From the NCBI GenBank assembly GCA_963827785.1, contig CAWHCT010000010.1, positions 48,708 through 112,707 of the forward strand: a DNA stretch of 64,000 nt. The letters are read 5' to 3'. Below, piece by piece: positions 26,684-35,037 of this stretch. This DNA comes from Site-B1 sp963827785. GTDB lineage: Bacteria > Bacteroidota > Bacteroidia > Flavobacteriales > Flavobacteriaceae. The position numbers and the translations under genes are program-made. The notes below the pieces were generated by a model. That model worked only from the letters and a program-made list of their open reading frames with translations. It was not told the DNA's origin and made no database searches. The stretch's first letter is position 1. Each line of letters opens with the position of its first letter.

Positions 26684-28176
26684 TGAGTGAAAAGAAACAT
26701 ATAGACAGAATTTTTCAAGAGAAACTCAAGGATCTAGATGTAAATCCGGGAGAGGGCGTTTGGGATAAAATAAGTCAGGAACTAGGTAAAAAAGACAGAA
26801 ATAGAAAAGTAATCCCAATTTGGTGGAAGCTGGCGGGTATTGCTGCTGCTTTACTTTTACTTGTGACGGTAGGCAATTTTATTTTCAATCAAGATGATCC
26901 TTTAAACAATGTACCTGTAATTGTAAATGATGAAACTTCAGAAGGAACCAATAGCAATTCTCAAAATGAGAGCGCAATCAGCCCGAAGGAAGAAGTAAAA
27001 AAGATCATTATTAATTCTGAAAATACACCTGAAAAGAATTCTGATCCAAATAATTCATTGGTTGAATCTGACAACCCGGCAAATAGCAATTCCGGAACTA
27101 ACGCAAACAAAAAGAGCGTAAATACTAAACCTTTTATAAATAATTCAACTGTTTTAACCAATCAGGATAAAATAGTCGATGGTCTGCTGGGTGATAAAGT
27201 AAGTAACATCTCTAAACCATCTGAAAATATTGCAGTTACTACTAAAGAAAAAGAGATTAATGATGTACAAAATCAGAATGCGCTCGTTAATACAGACAAA
27301 GACATCAAAAACGCTGCAATAGAAAATAGGCCGGAAGAAATTATCAATAATAATTCTCCTGAGAATTTAATTGTTGAGCAGGAAAAAGAAAAAATACCAT
27401 TAACCGAAGATGTTATAGTGAACAAAGAAGACATTAATGAAGAAGAAAAAGAAAAATTAAACAGGTGGCAAGTTAGCCCAAATTTTGCCCCTGTTTATTT
27501 TAATGCCTTTGGTGATGGATCTTCAATTAATGAACAGCTTGTTTATAATGATAAAAGTGGTGATATCAATCTGAGTTATGGCGTTAATGTAAGTTATGCT
27601 GTTAATGGAAGATTAACAGTAAGATCTGGTGTCAACCGAGTTAACTTAGGATACAGCACAAACGATGTTTTAATTTACGAAAATATTGGCGCTGCATCTG
27701 GTGATACTAACCTATTTAGGAATATTAAATTAAATAGTGCTGTACAAAGCCTGTCGTTTGTGAGTGGAAGTAATTTGGGATTTGTTCAAAGTCCATCCAT
27801 TTTTCCTGGCGAGTCCATGGCTTTTTTAAATCAGGATATGACTTTTATTGAAATTCCGGTTGAATTAAAATATAGAATGTCAGATAAAAAAGTGGGCTTT
27901 TCTGTAGTTGGAGGTTTTAGCACTTTCTTTTTAAGCAATAATGAGGTATCTTATGAATTGAGAGGCGATAACACCATTCTCGGTGAAGCCACCAACATCA
28001 ATGATGTCAGCTACAGTGCTAATTTTGGATTTGGGTTGGATTACAAATTCTCGAAGAATATGAGTTTTAATGTGGATCCAGTGTTCAAATATCAAATAAG
28101 CACATTCAATAATACATCCGGAAGTTTTAAACCCTATTTTATTGGAGTGTATTCCGGAATAAATATTAAGTTTTAG
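26683..28176 (+). CDS. Membrane-anchored protein with C-terminal outer-membrane β-barrel, probable ECF sigma partner
   Basis: Of 497 residues, the first 45 are cytoplasm-like (HIDRIFQEKLKDLDVNPGEG, then VWDKISQEL). One hydrophobic segment follows at about 47-66 (WWKLAGIAAALLLLVTVGNF). Residues about 70-255 are a low-complexity Asn/Ser/Glu/Lys-rich linker. From about 259 to the C-terminus alternating β-strands ending in aromatic residues (final YSGINIKF) resemble an outer-membrane barrel. The overlap with the sigma gene and the N-terminus suggest an anti-sigma or sensor role; this is inference. The predicted topology, anchored in the inner membrane and inserted in the outer one, is unusual. 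Confidence 0.75.
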   Translation: MSEKKHIDRIFQEKLKDLDVNPGEGVWDKISQELGKKDRNRKVIPIWWKLAGIAAALLLLVTVGNFIFNQDDPLNNVPVIVNDETSEGTNSNSQNESAISPKEEVKKIIINSENTPEKNSDPNNSLVESDNPANSNSGTNANKKSVNTKPFINNSTVLTNQDKIVDGLLGDKVSNISKPSENIAVTTKEKEINDVQNQNALVNTDKDIKNAAIENRPEEIINNNSPENLIVEQEKEKIPLTEDVIVNKEDINEEEKEKLNRWQVSPNFAPVYFNAFGDGSSINEQLVYNDKSGDINLSYGVNVSYAVNGRLTVRSGVNRVNLGYSTNDVLIYENIGAASGDTNLFRNIKLNSAVQSLSFVSGSNLGFVQSPSIFPGESMAFLNQDMTFIEIPVELKYRMSDKKVGFSVVGGFSTFFLSNNEVSYELRGDNTILGEATNINDVSYSANFGFGLDYKFSKNMSFNVDPVFKYQISTFNNTSGSFKPYFIGVYSGINIKF

Positions 28177-28221
28177 GTTTTTTAGTTGGTTAGATAGTTA
28201 TTGCAACAGCAATAATGCAAA

Positions 28222-28254
28222 AAAAAGCTACTCAGTGCCATGAGTAGCTTTTTT
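28222..28254. terminator. Bidirectional terminator between the barrel protein and the acyltransferase
   Basis: AAAAAGCTACTCA and TGAGTAGCTTTTT pair around GTGCCA, with T runs on both strands. It contains the stop codon of the minus-strand acyltransferase. Confidence 0.9.
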
Positions 28255-28990
28255 GATTTTATATTGTTTTAATTTATTGTAAATAATTTTATAAGCTTGA
28301 TTCTTTAGTTCTTGAGTTTCTCTAATTTCTAAATCAACGGTTTCTATGAATTTATGCATATAAACACGCATTTGTCCTGGCCCTCCACTAAAAAAAGTAT
28401 AAGAAAATCGTTTTTTATTATCCGGAAAAGTTAAAGGGACTATTGGTATGTTATGATTGATAGCCAGTCTGAATGCACCATCTTTAAATTCAGTTAACTC
28501 TATATGCTCTTCCGGGACTAAACCTTCAGGAAAGATGCAAATGCTCAATCCTTGTTTTAGTCTGTCGTTGAGCTCTTAAAAAAACAGCTCGCCTGCTTCT
28601 GGCATCACTTCTGTCTACCAAAATACAGGTGCGTTTATAGAAATATCCGAACAATGGAATTTTGCCCAGCTCCTTTTTGCCGACAAACACAAATGGATTC
28701 TTGACTGCAACCAGCATAAGCATGATATCAACCATGGATGTGTGATTTGCGATAAACATATAGCTTTTGTCTTTCTCTGGTTTTTGTTCACTTTCTACCT
28801 TCCATATAAAACCCATCCCAATCAAAATGAACTTAGCCCAGAATCGGGCTAGTCTAAAAAATAAAGGATACCATTTTTCTCTGGAAATGGAAAGGAGTAG
28901 TATGGGAAACAAAAAAATTATGGGTAAGGCAACCAGAATATAGAACCAGATTCTGTAAAACACCCAAAAAATGTATTTGAATACGATCAT
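28228..28990 (-). CDS. 1-acyl-sn-glycerol-3-phosphate acyltransferase (PlsC-like), one frameshift as written
   Basis: An N-terminal membrane segment is followed by the acyltransferase HX4D motif (NHTSMVD) and, after the break, the substrate motif IFPEG. The frame shifts near 28565 (between AVFLRAQR and the next frame's RLKQGLSICIFPEG); removing one base restores a 253-residue protein of normal PlsC length. I use the ATG at 28990, since the longer frame would start at a TTG. It makes phosphatidic acid from lysophosphatidic acid at the inner membrane (family role). A sequence error is the likeliest cause of the break. Confidence 0.82.
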
Positions 28991-29014
28991 GCCAACCAAA
29001 ACTAAAGAATTTTA

Positions 29015-29044
29015 TTGAGCATTGTGTCAAAAAATTTACCTTTG
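29015..29044 (+). promoter_or_regulatory. trpS promoter
   Basis: TTG at 29015-29017, a 19-nt spacer and TACCTTTG at 29037-29044 match the Bacteroidota consensus 21 nt before the trpS ATG. Confidence 0.85.
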
Positions 29045-29065
29045 TCCTCATATTGAAAAATTACA

Positions 29066-30034
29066 ATGGCAAGAATACTTACAGGAGTACAAAGCACAGG
29101 AACACCACATTTGGGAAATTTATTGGGAGCTATCATTCCTGCAATTGAAATGTCCAAGAATTCTGAGAATGAATCTTTTTTGTTTATAGCAGATATGCAT
29201 TCTTTAACACAGATTAAAGATGCTGAGACTTTGCGACAAAACACTTATTCAACAGCTGCAACCTGGTTGGCTTTTGGGTTGGATATCAATAAAACCGTTT
29301 TTTACAGACAAAGCGATGTGCCTCAGACTACCGAATTAGCCTGGTATTTAAGTTGTTTCTTTCCATACCAACGTTTAACATTGGCGCATAGTTTTAAGGA
29401 TAAAGCTGATAGACTGGAAGATGTCAATTCCGGATTATTTTTTTATCCCATGTTAATGGCTGCGGATATTTTGTTGTACGATGCTAATATCATTCCCGTT
29501 GGGAAAGACCAGCTGCAGCATATAGAAATGACTCGCGATGTTGCCTCACGTTTTCATGCTAAAATGGGTGAGACTTTTGTTATGCCTGAAGGGAAAATAC
29601 AAGAGCATACCATGTTGGTACCCGGAATTGATGGCGATAAAATGAGTAAGAGCAAGGATAATCTAATCGATATTTTTATTGATGACAAAAAACTACGCAA
29701 ACGCATTATGTCAATAGTTACCGATAGCACACCTCTTGAAGAACCTAAAGACTGGAAAACCTGTAACTGTTTTGCTATTTACAGATTGATTGCTGATAAA
29801 GAGCAGGTAGCCGCTATGAAATCCAATTACGAAAAAGGTGGTTATGGCTATGGACATGCTAAACAAGCCTTGTTTGAATTAATCATTGAGAAGTTTGCAG
29901 TTGAACGCGAGCGATATAATTATTACATGAATAATTTGGATGAAATAGATAATGCATTGTCCGTTGGTGCAGATAAAGCTAAAAAAGTGGCAGATGACGT
30001 ATTAGGTAGGGTTAGAAAAAAAGTTGGTTATTAA
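29066..30034 (+). CDS. trpS: Tryptophanyl-tRNA synthetase
   Basis: The 322-residue class I synthetase has the HIGH-like motif PHLGN at 14-18, the tryptophan-pocket region (GKDQLQHIEMTRD), and KMSKS at 192-196. It charges tRNA-Trp. Length is normal for bacterial TrpRS. Its 3' end overlaps dprA by 4 bp on the opposite strand. Confidence 0.97.
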   Translation: MARILTGVQSTGTPHLGNLLGAIIPAIEMSKNSENESFLFIADMHSLTQIKDAETLRQNTYSTAATWLAFGLDINKTVFYRQSDVPQTTELAWYLSCFFPYQRLTLAHSFKDKADRLEDVNSGLFFYPMLMAADILLYDANIIPVGKDQLQHIEMTRDVASRFHAKMGETFVMPEGKIQEHTMLVPGIDGDKMSKSKDNLIDIFIDDKKLRKRIMSIVTDSTPLEEPKDWKTCNCFAIYRLIADKEQVAAMKSNYEKGGYGYGHAKQALFELIIEKFAVERERYNYYMNNLDEIDNALSVGADKAKKVADDVLGRVRKKVGY

Positions 30035-31134
30035 ATAATTTCAAACAATTTCCCCGGAAGTGGTCTTATCACGCCTTTTAATTCCATATTCAATAAAATA
30101 CTGGCTGTTTTAAATATTGGAATGCAACATTCCAAAGCAATAACATCCAATAGTTGTTTATCGTTCTGTTTCAAATAATTATAAATAACTTTTTCATCAT
30201 CATCCAAGTCAACAAATAATTGTTTTTGAACGGATGGTTTTACCTCATCTTCCAATTGCCAGTTTAGCATGTAAGCTATATCCAAAGGGTTGGACAGCAA
30301 ATGCGCTTTCTGATATTTTATCAAATTATTGCATCCTACGCTTTGGCTGTCTGTTGTACGTCCCGGAACGGCAAAGACTTCCCTGTTATATGAATTCGCA
30401 ATATCTGCAGTTACTAAACTCCCTCCCTTTTCGGCAGATTCAATCACAATGGTTGCATCACTTAATCCTGCAATTATTCGGTTACGTTTTAAAAAATTCT
30501 CGCGTTCAGGATTAGAAGTACTCCAGAATTCGGTTAAAAAACCTCCATGTTTTTCAACCTCAGAAACATATTTCTTATGCACTTTAGGATATATTTGATT
30601 CAGTCCATGAGCCAAACAACCTATAGTTTGTAAATTATGCTTTAAAGCCTCTTTTTGTGCCGTAATATCCGTACCATAAGCAAATCCTGAAACTATTACC
30701 GGATCAAATGGAACCAGTGTTTCAACCAATTTCTTACAAAACGCAATTCCGCTAGTCGTAATCTTTCGTGTACCAACTATGCTGATGATTCGTTGTTGTT
30801 TTAAATTAATGTTTCCAGACTGGAATAATAAGATAGGACTATCTATACAATGTTTCAATTTATGAGGATAGTCATTATCACCAAAGTACAAACAGGAAAT
30901 ATCATTATCTAAAACATACCTCAATTCCTTTTCTGCTTCTTCATGATGGTATTTGTCAAACAATTCATTTAATACAGTCGTCCCAATACCATCTATCTTA
31001 AGGAGATTGTTCTTTTTCTCCTTAAAAACAGCTTCAGCCGAACCACAATGTGAAATCAATTTTTTTGCAGTGATATCTCCAACTTTAGGAACATGTTGTA
31101 ATGCCAGGATGTAAAGCAAGTCGGTTTCAGTCAT
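30031..31134 (-). CDS. dprA: DNA processing protein DprA
   Basis: The 367-residue product has a helix-hairpin-helix-like N-terminus (GDITAKKLISHCGSAEAV), the Rossmann-like DprA core (SIVGTRKITTSGIAFCKKLV; VSGFAYGTDITAQKEAL; ESAEKGGSLVTADIAN; VFAVPGR) and a C-terminal winged-helix (DprA DML1-like). DprA loads RecA on incoming single-stranded DNA during transformation. In this window it is isolated from other competence genes. Confidence 0.95.
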   Translation of the reverse strand: MTETDLLYILALQHVPKVGDITAKKLISHCGSAEAVFKEKKNNLLKIDGIGTTVLNELFDKYHHEEAEKELRYVLDNDISCLYFGDNDYPHKLKHCIDSPILLFQSGNINLKQQRIISIVGTRKITTSGIAFCKKLVETLVPFDPVIVSGFAYGTDITAQKEALKHNLQTIGCLAHGLNQIYPKVHKKYVSEVEKHGGFLTEFWSTSNPERENFLKRNRIIAGLSDATIVIESAEKGGSLVTADIANSYNREVFAVPGRTTDSQSVGCNNLIKYQKAHLLSNPLDIAYMLNWQLEDEVKPSVQKQLFVDLDDDEKVIYNYLKQNDKQLLDVIALECCIPIFKTASILLNMELKGVIRPLPGKLFEII

Positions 31135-31227
31135 TTCTATCCTATTTGATTTTCAAATTGCAAGAAAGCAAATTTTACCGTGTTAATAAATAGTTGGGAT
31201 TAAATTTTAATAGAATTCAAAATATTT

Positions 31228-31235
31228 TACCTTTG
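31228..31235 (+). promoter_or_regulatory. -7 box (TACCTTTG) before the SPOR-domain gene
   Basis: This is an exact TAnnTTTG match that ends 5 nt before the ATG at 31241, implying an almost leaderless mRNA. Confidence 0.6.
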
Positions 31236-31240
31236 TTTTA

Positions 31241-32179
31241 ATGCAATTGGAGACTTACATAAGCGATTTACTTTATAGATACGAATGTGTTGTTGTGCCA
31301 GAATTTGGTGCTTTTTTAACCCAACGAGAATCTGCTGAGATACACGAATCTACCAATGCGTTTTACCCGCCAAAAAAAGTGGTTTCTTTTAATGAGCAAA
31401 TTCAGAAAAATGATGGCTTGTTAGTCCATTATATTGCAGGTGTTGAGAAAATTCCATTTGAGGCTGCTTTAGAGAAAATACAAAAACGAATCAAGCATCT
31501 CAAATCTTATCTTATTCAGGGCGAAACACTTACTTTCGATAATATTGGAGATATTTTTTTGAGCAAAGATGGCAAAATACAATTTGAACCATCTTACCAC
31601 TTAAATTATTTAACTGACTCCTTTGGATTGTCGCAATTTGTCTCCCCTGCTGTCACACGGGAAGTTTATAAAGAGGAGATTGAAACTCTTGAAGAAGCCG
31701 TTCCATTAATAATTACTCCGGAAAGACGCAAAGAGCGTCCCTATCTGCGTTATGCTGCAATAGCCATTATTGCCTTAACGATTGGCGGTTTGGGTATGTC
31801 TAAATATTATGTGAATCAAATTGAGTCACACAATCAATTGGCACAAGAAGAAGCAAACAGACAACTTGAAAACAAAATTCAGGAAGCTACATTTGTGATC
31901 GAAAATCCACTTCCGGCTATTACTTTAAATGTAGATAAACAGCTTGGACGTTATCACATTGTTGCCGGAGCTTTTAGAGTAGAGGAGAACTCGGTTAAAA
32001 AAGTGAGACAACTACAGAAATTAGGATACAAGGCTAGAAAAATTGGTGTGAACAAATATGGTTTACACGAAGTTGTTTACGAGAGTTTTGAAAATAGAAT
32101 AGAAGCTTTAAAAGCCCTTCGAAAGGTCAGAATAAATCACAACCGTGACGCTTGGTTGTTGGTGAAAGAACTTAACTAA
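31241..32179 (+). CDS. HU-CCDC81 and SPOR domain protein
   Basis: The 312-residue protein begins with the bacterial HU-CCDC81 domains (LETYISDLLYRYECVVVPEF, then GAFLTQ; about 1-140). A transmembrane helix follows at about 167-190 (YLRYAAIAIIALTIGGLGMS), then a coiled segment, and a C-terminal SPOR domain (about 235-312; GRYHIVAGAFRVEENSVKKV). SPOR domains bind glycan strands lacking stem peptides at division septa, so a role in septal envelope remodelling is inferred. The DNA-binding ability of HU-CCDC81 is unproven. Confidence 0.85.
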   Translation: MQLETYISDLLYRYECVVVPEFGAFLTQRESAEIHESTNAFYPPKKVVSFNEQIQKNDGLLVHYIAGVEKIPFEAALEKIQKRIKHLKSYLIQGETLTFDNIGDIFLSKDGKIQFEPSYHLNYLTDSFGLSQFVSPAVTREVYKEEIETLEEAVPLIITPERRKERPYLRYAAIAIIALTIGGLGMSKYYVNQIESHNQLAQEEANRQLENKIQEATFVIENPLPAITLNVDKQLGRYHIVAGAFRVEENSVKKVRQLQKLGYKARKIGVNKYGLHEVVYESFENRIEALKALRKVRINHNRDAWLLVKELN

Positions 32180-32288
32180 TTACGATTTACAAATTTTGAT
32201 TTACGACTGGTGCTACAAAGAAAGAGCTTTGTCCTATAAATTTTATTCATTAATTCGGAAATCGTAACTCTACAATCGTAAATCAATA
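32180..32288. repeat. Spacer with repeated and inverted ATTTACGA/TCGTAAAT motifs
   Basis: TTACGATTTAC and GATTTACGA near 32182-32207 face TCGTAA and ATCGTAAATC near 32263-32283. The region could fold into a hairpin and looks like a dispersed intergenic repeat rather than a gene. Confidence 0.45.
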
Positions 32289-32296
32289 TATCTTTG
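32289..32296 (+). promoter_or_regulatory. -7 box (TATCTTTG) of the thioesterase gene
   Basis: This exact TAnnTTTG match lies 18 nt before the ATG at 32315. It overlaps a possible TTG start at 32294, which therefore is unlikely to be used. Confidence 0.65.
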
Positions 32297-32314
32297 CAAT
32301 CTCAAAAACAAATC

Positions 32315-32827
32315 ATGCAAGCAAAAACTCCTGAAGAATCCAGAACCATAATGACCGACCTGGTCTTGCCAAGTGAAACAAACCCATTGAACAATTTATT
32401 TGGAGGCGAATTATTAGCGAGAATGGATCGAGCTGCAAGTATCGCAGCCAGACGTCACAGCAGGCGAATTGTGGTTACTGCTTCTGTAAACCATGTTGCT
32501 TTTAACAGGGCTATTCCGTTAGGTAGTGCTGTAACTGTTGAGGCAAAAGTGTCTCGTGCCTTTAATAGTTCTATGGAGATATATATAGATGTCTGGACAG
32601 AAGACAGAGAGTCTGGAGAACGAACTAAAGCCAACGAAGCTATTTATACTTTTGTAGCAGTTGATGATACAGGGCGACCAGTCCGAATCCCTGAAATAAG
32701 ACCAGAAACAGACCTCGAAAAATTACGCTTTGAAGGTGCTTTAAGACGAAAACAATTAAGTCTGGTACTGGCGGGGAAAATGAAACCTAAAGATGCTACA
32801 GAATTAAAGGCTTTGTTTATAGATTAA
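32315..32827 (+). CDS. Hot-dog fold acyl-CoA thioesterase (YciA/BACH-like)
   Basis: The 170-residue protein from the ATG at 32315 shows the acyl-CoA thioesterase pattern (LPSETNPLNNLFGGELLARM; VVTASVNHVAFNRAIPLGSA; AIYTFVAVDDTGRP). A single hot-dog domain hydrolyses acyl-CoAs to free acid and CoA. The ATG is preferred because the promoter -7 box covers the upstream TTG. Confidence 0.88.
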   Translation: MQAKTPEESRTIMTDLVLPSETNPLNNLFGGELLARMDRAASIAARRHSRRIVVTASVNHVAFNRAIPLGSAVTVEAKVSRAFNSSMEIYIDVWTEDRESGERTKANEAIYTFVAVDDTGRPVRIPEIRPETDLEKLRFEGALRRKQLSLVLAGKMKPKDATELKALFID

Positions 32828-32943
32828 TAACCCTTTTTGGAATGAGATTCAACACAAGAAAACTAAGACATAGTTTTGAGGTTGTGAGAGATTAAGAGAT
32901 GCTTATTATTAAGACTCAAGTTAGATTTAGATATAATCAAAAG

Positions 32944-32964
32944 AAGCTGAAATAAATTCAGCTT
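32944..32964 (-). terminator. Possible terminator after the EnvC-like gene
   Basis: AAGCTGAA/TTCAGCTT stem with a five-base loop, followed on the minus strand by TTCTTTTGATT. The T run is imperfect. Confidence 0.4.
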
Positions 32965-32971
32965 GACTTCG

Positions 32972-34249
32972 TCACATCTTATAAATCCATTCAGCCGGAT
33001 TTTGCGTTTTGGATTCTTTAAAAACACTAAAACTTAAAATAGTCTCTCCATTTGAAGAATTAGTGAATATCTGTCCAATATTTTGCTTTGTTTTTACTTT
33101 ATCACCCTTTTTTACGTAAACCTTTGCCAGATTTTTATAGACTGTAATGTAATTACCATGCTGAATCAATACAGTTAAATTTCCTCTTTTTATGGCTTGG
33201 ACTGCTAAAACTTCACCATCATAAACAGCACGTACATTGGCTTTTTCTTCGGTCGCAATTCTTACTCCGTTACTTTGGATAGTCACTGATTTTACAACCG
33301 GATGCGGTTGTTTTCCGTAACCTAATTTAACAACACCTTTTTCAACAGGCCATGGCAATTTGCCTTTATTGCTCACAAAATTAGCAGCCAAAGCTTTAGC
33401 TTCAGCTGTTAAAGCAAATCCCGTAGAAGAAGTCGTTCCGGCCTTTTTATTGGAGCTGGCAATAGCATCGCGAATGATCTTTTCAATTTGTCGGTCAATT
33501 CTGTCCGCTTCACGTTGCTTTTCTTTGACTTGTGATGCGTATCTGTTGATGCTCTTTTTAACAGATCTCATTAAGTCTTCCTGCTGTTTGAGTTCTTTCT
33601 CTAATTCCTTCTGAGCCTTTATATTTTCATCAACTAATTTTTGTTTTTCTTTTTTTTGCTCAATTAATTCTGTGTTGATCTGCTGAAGCTGAAGTGTTTT
33701 TGCTTTGATTTCCTCACCTTGCTTTTTTTGGTAATCTGCAAATTGCTTGATGTACTGTAACCTTTTATAAGCTTGCTGGAAATTATTGGACGACAGTAAA
33801 AACATGACCCTGCTTTGCTCATTCTTGCTTTTATAGGACTTCACTATCATATCAGCATAATTATCCTTTAAAACCTTTAATTCCTCCCGCATACGTGATA
33901 TATCATCCTGATTCTTATTGATCTCTCTTGTTAGCAGATTTGCCTGTTGATTTGTAACTTTTATCAGATTTTTCCGAACATTCACTCTGTAGCTAACATC
34001 CTCAACTTTGGAGATAATGGTCTTTTCTTTTTTTCTGGTCTTAAATTGAAGCTCATTTATTAGATTGATCTCCTTTAGAATCTCCTGCTTGCGCTGTTCT
34101 AGCTCTTTTTGCTTTTGACTTTGAGCACTAAGACCAAACGAAACTAAGAACATCAAAAGAAACAAAAAGCATGCTCGAGATACATTCTGAAAAATTTCAA
34201 AATATTCGAACTTTCTACCTTTAATATTTGAGTTTAAACCAAAAATCAT
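32972..34249 (-). CDS. EnvC-like murein hydrolase activator with degenerate M23 (LytM) domain
   Basis: The 425-residue product has a signal segment (LFLLMFLVSFGLSAQ), a long coiled coil (about 45-265), and a C-terminal LytM fold. The zinc ligands of M23 peptidases are gone: the HxxxD position reads NGVRIAT, the YxHL position reads YKNL, and the HLHFE position reads ILSFSVF. That matches EnvC/NlpD-type proteins, which activate amidases instead of cutting peptidoglycan. It overlaps the DUF4292 gene by 4 bp, so the two are co-translated. Confidence 0.85.
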   Translation of the reverse strand: MIFGLNSNIKGRKFEYFEIFQNVSRACFLFLLMFLVSFGLSAQSQKQKELEQRKQEILKEINLINELQFKTRKKEKTIISKVEDVSYRVNVRKNLIKVTNQQANLLTREINKNQDDISRMREELKVLKDNYADMIVKSYKSKNEQSRVMFLLSSNNFQQAYKRLQYIKQFADYQKKQGEEIKAKTLQLQQINTELIEQKKEKQKLVDENIKAQKELEKELKQQEDLMRSVKKSINRYASQVKEKQREADRIDRQIEKIIRDAIASSNKKAGTTSSTGFALTAEAKALAANFVSNKGKLPWPVEKGVVKLGYGKQPHPVVKSVTIQSNGVRIATEEKANVRAVYDGEVLAVQAIKRGNLTVLIQHGNYITVYKNLAKVYVKKGDKVKTKQNIGQIFTNSSNGETILSFSVFKESKTQNPAEWIYKM

Positions 34250-35037
34250 TTTATCTCAATTTCTTTATACCCGGAAGGAATCCTGAAAGGAAAACGTATC
34301 CTTTCATTTAACTCAACCGACTTATATTCCAGATCAATAATGGTTTCATCCAGACTTTCCACGGCAATTATTTTAATGGTCTGTGGTAATGTTTGTTTGT
34401 TCACTTTTTGGTAATCCTTATAATCTATTTGAAGGATCCTGTTTTCATGGGGTTGTGCAAATTGCTGAGAATCCATTTTAAAGTGGGATGGATTCAATAA
34501 ATAGAATATTTCAAACAATGCGCCTTGTTCTTTGGGCTGCAACAAATAGGATTTTTCAAAAGTGGAAGCAACGTATTCATCTTTTTTAAGATCATATAAG
34601 GCTTCCCCAAGAAGGATATTCTGAACTTTATTAAAATTAAGATCGGTTCCAACAAAATCACTGAGCAATTTAAAATCACCTTCAAAATATGTGTTGTCTA
34701 TTTTATTATAAAAACTGACTTTTTGTGGTGTTATCAAAACTTTTGCCATGGAAAAAGGAGCACTCATCCAAATGGTTTTATCTTTTTCCATTCTAAGGCT
34801 AATTGTTGTCCCTTTAGATTGATCCTCTCTTGAATAATCTGCTTTAATCTTTGCGGTTAAGGTTTTGAAATTAGCCGCACTTTTAGCATTATTCTTAATT
34901 AGCTGCTTTGCCGAAAGATCTGTATTGATCTCGGCTGTTGTTGATATTGTTTTGGCTGATTTACAGCTAATAACCAGTGAAAAGAAAAGTAAAGTGTATA
35001 ATATTTTGAGGCTGTTTCGCATACTATTCTTTAACAA
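34246..35037 (-). CDS. DUF4292 lipoprotein
   Basis: The 263-residue protein has a lipobox (LVISC) after a short signal, and the DUF4292 pattern, a LolA/LolB-like half-barrel (FKTLTAKIKADYSREDQ; IWMSAPFSMAKVLITP; FRIPSGYKEIEIK). Adjacent genes are the TPR protein upstream (14-bp overlap) and the EnvC-like protein downstream. An envelope-assembly or lipid-shuttling role is possible by fold only. Confidence 0.8.
   Translation of the reverse strand: MLKNSMRNSLKILYTLLFFSLVISCKSAKTISTTAEINTDLSAKQLIKNNAKSAANFKTLTAKIKADYSREDQSKGTTISLRMEKDKTIWMSAPFSMAKVLITPQKVSFYNKIDNTYFEGDFKLLSDFVGTDLNFNKVQNILLGEALYDLKKDEYVASTFEKSYLLQPKEQGALFEIFYLLNPSHFKMDSQQFAQPHENRILQIDYKDYQKVNKQTLPQTIKIIAVESLDETIIDLEYKSVELNERIRFPFRIPSGYKEIEIK

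Noticed and set aside
31241..32179. HU-like domain as evidence of a nucleoid protein gene
   Set aside because: The domain is the HU-CCDC81 type joined to a membrane helix and SPOR domain; this points to the envelope rather than the nucleoid.
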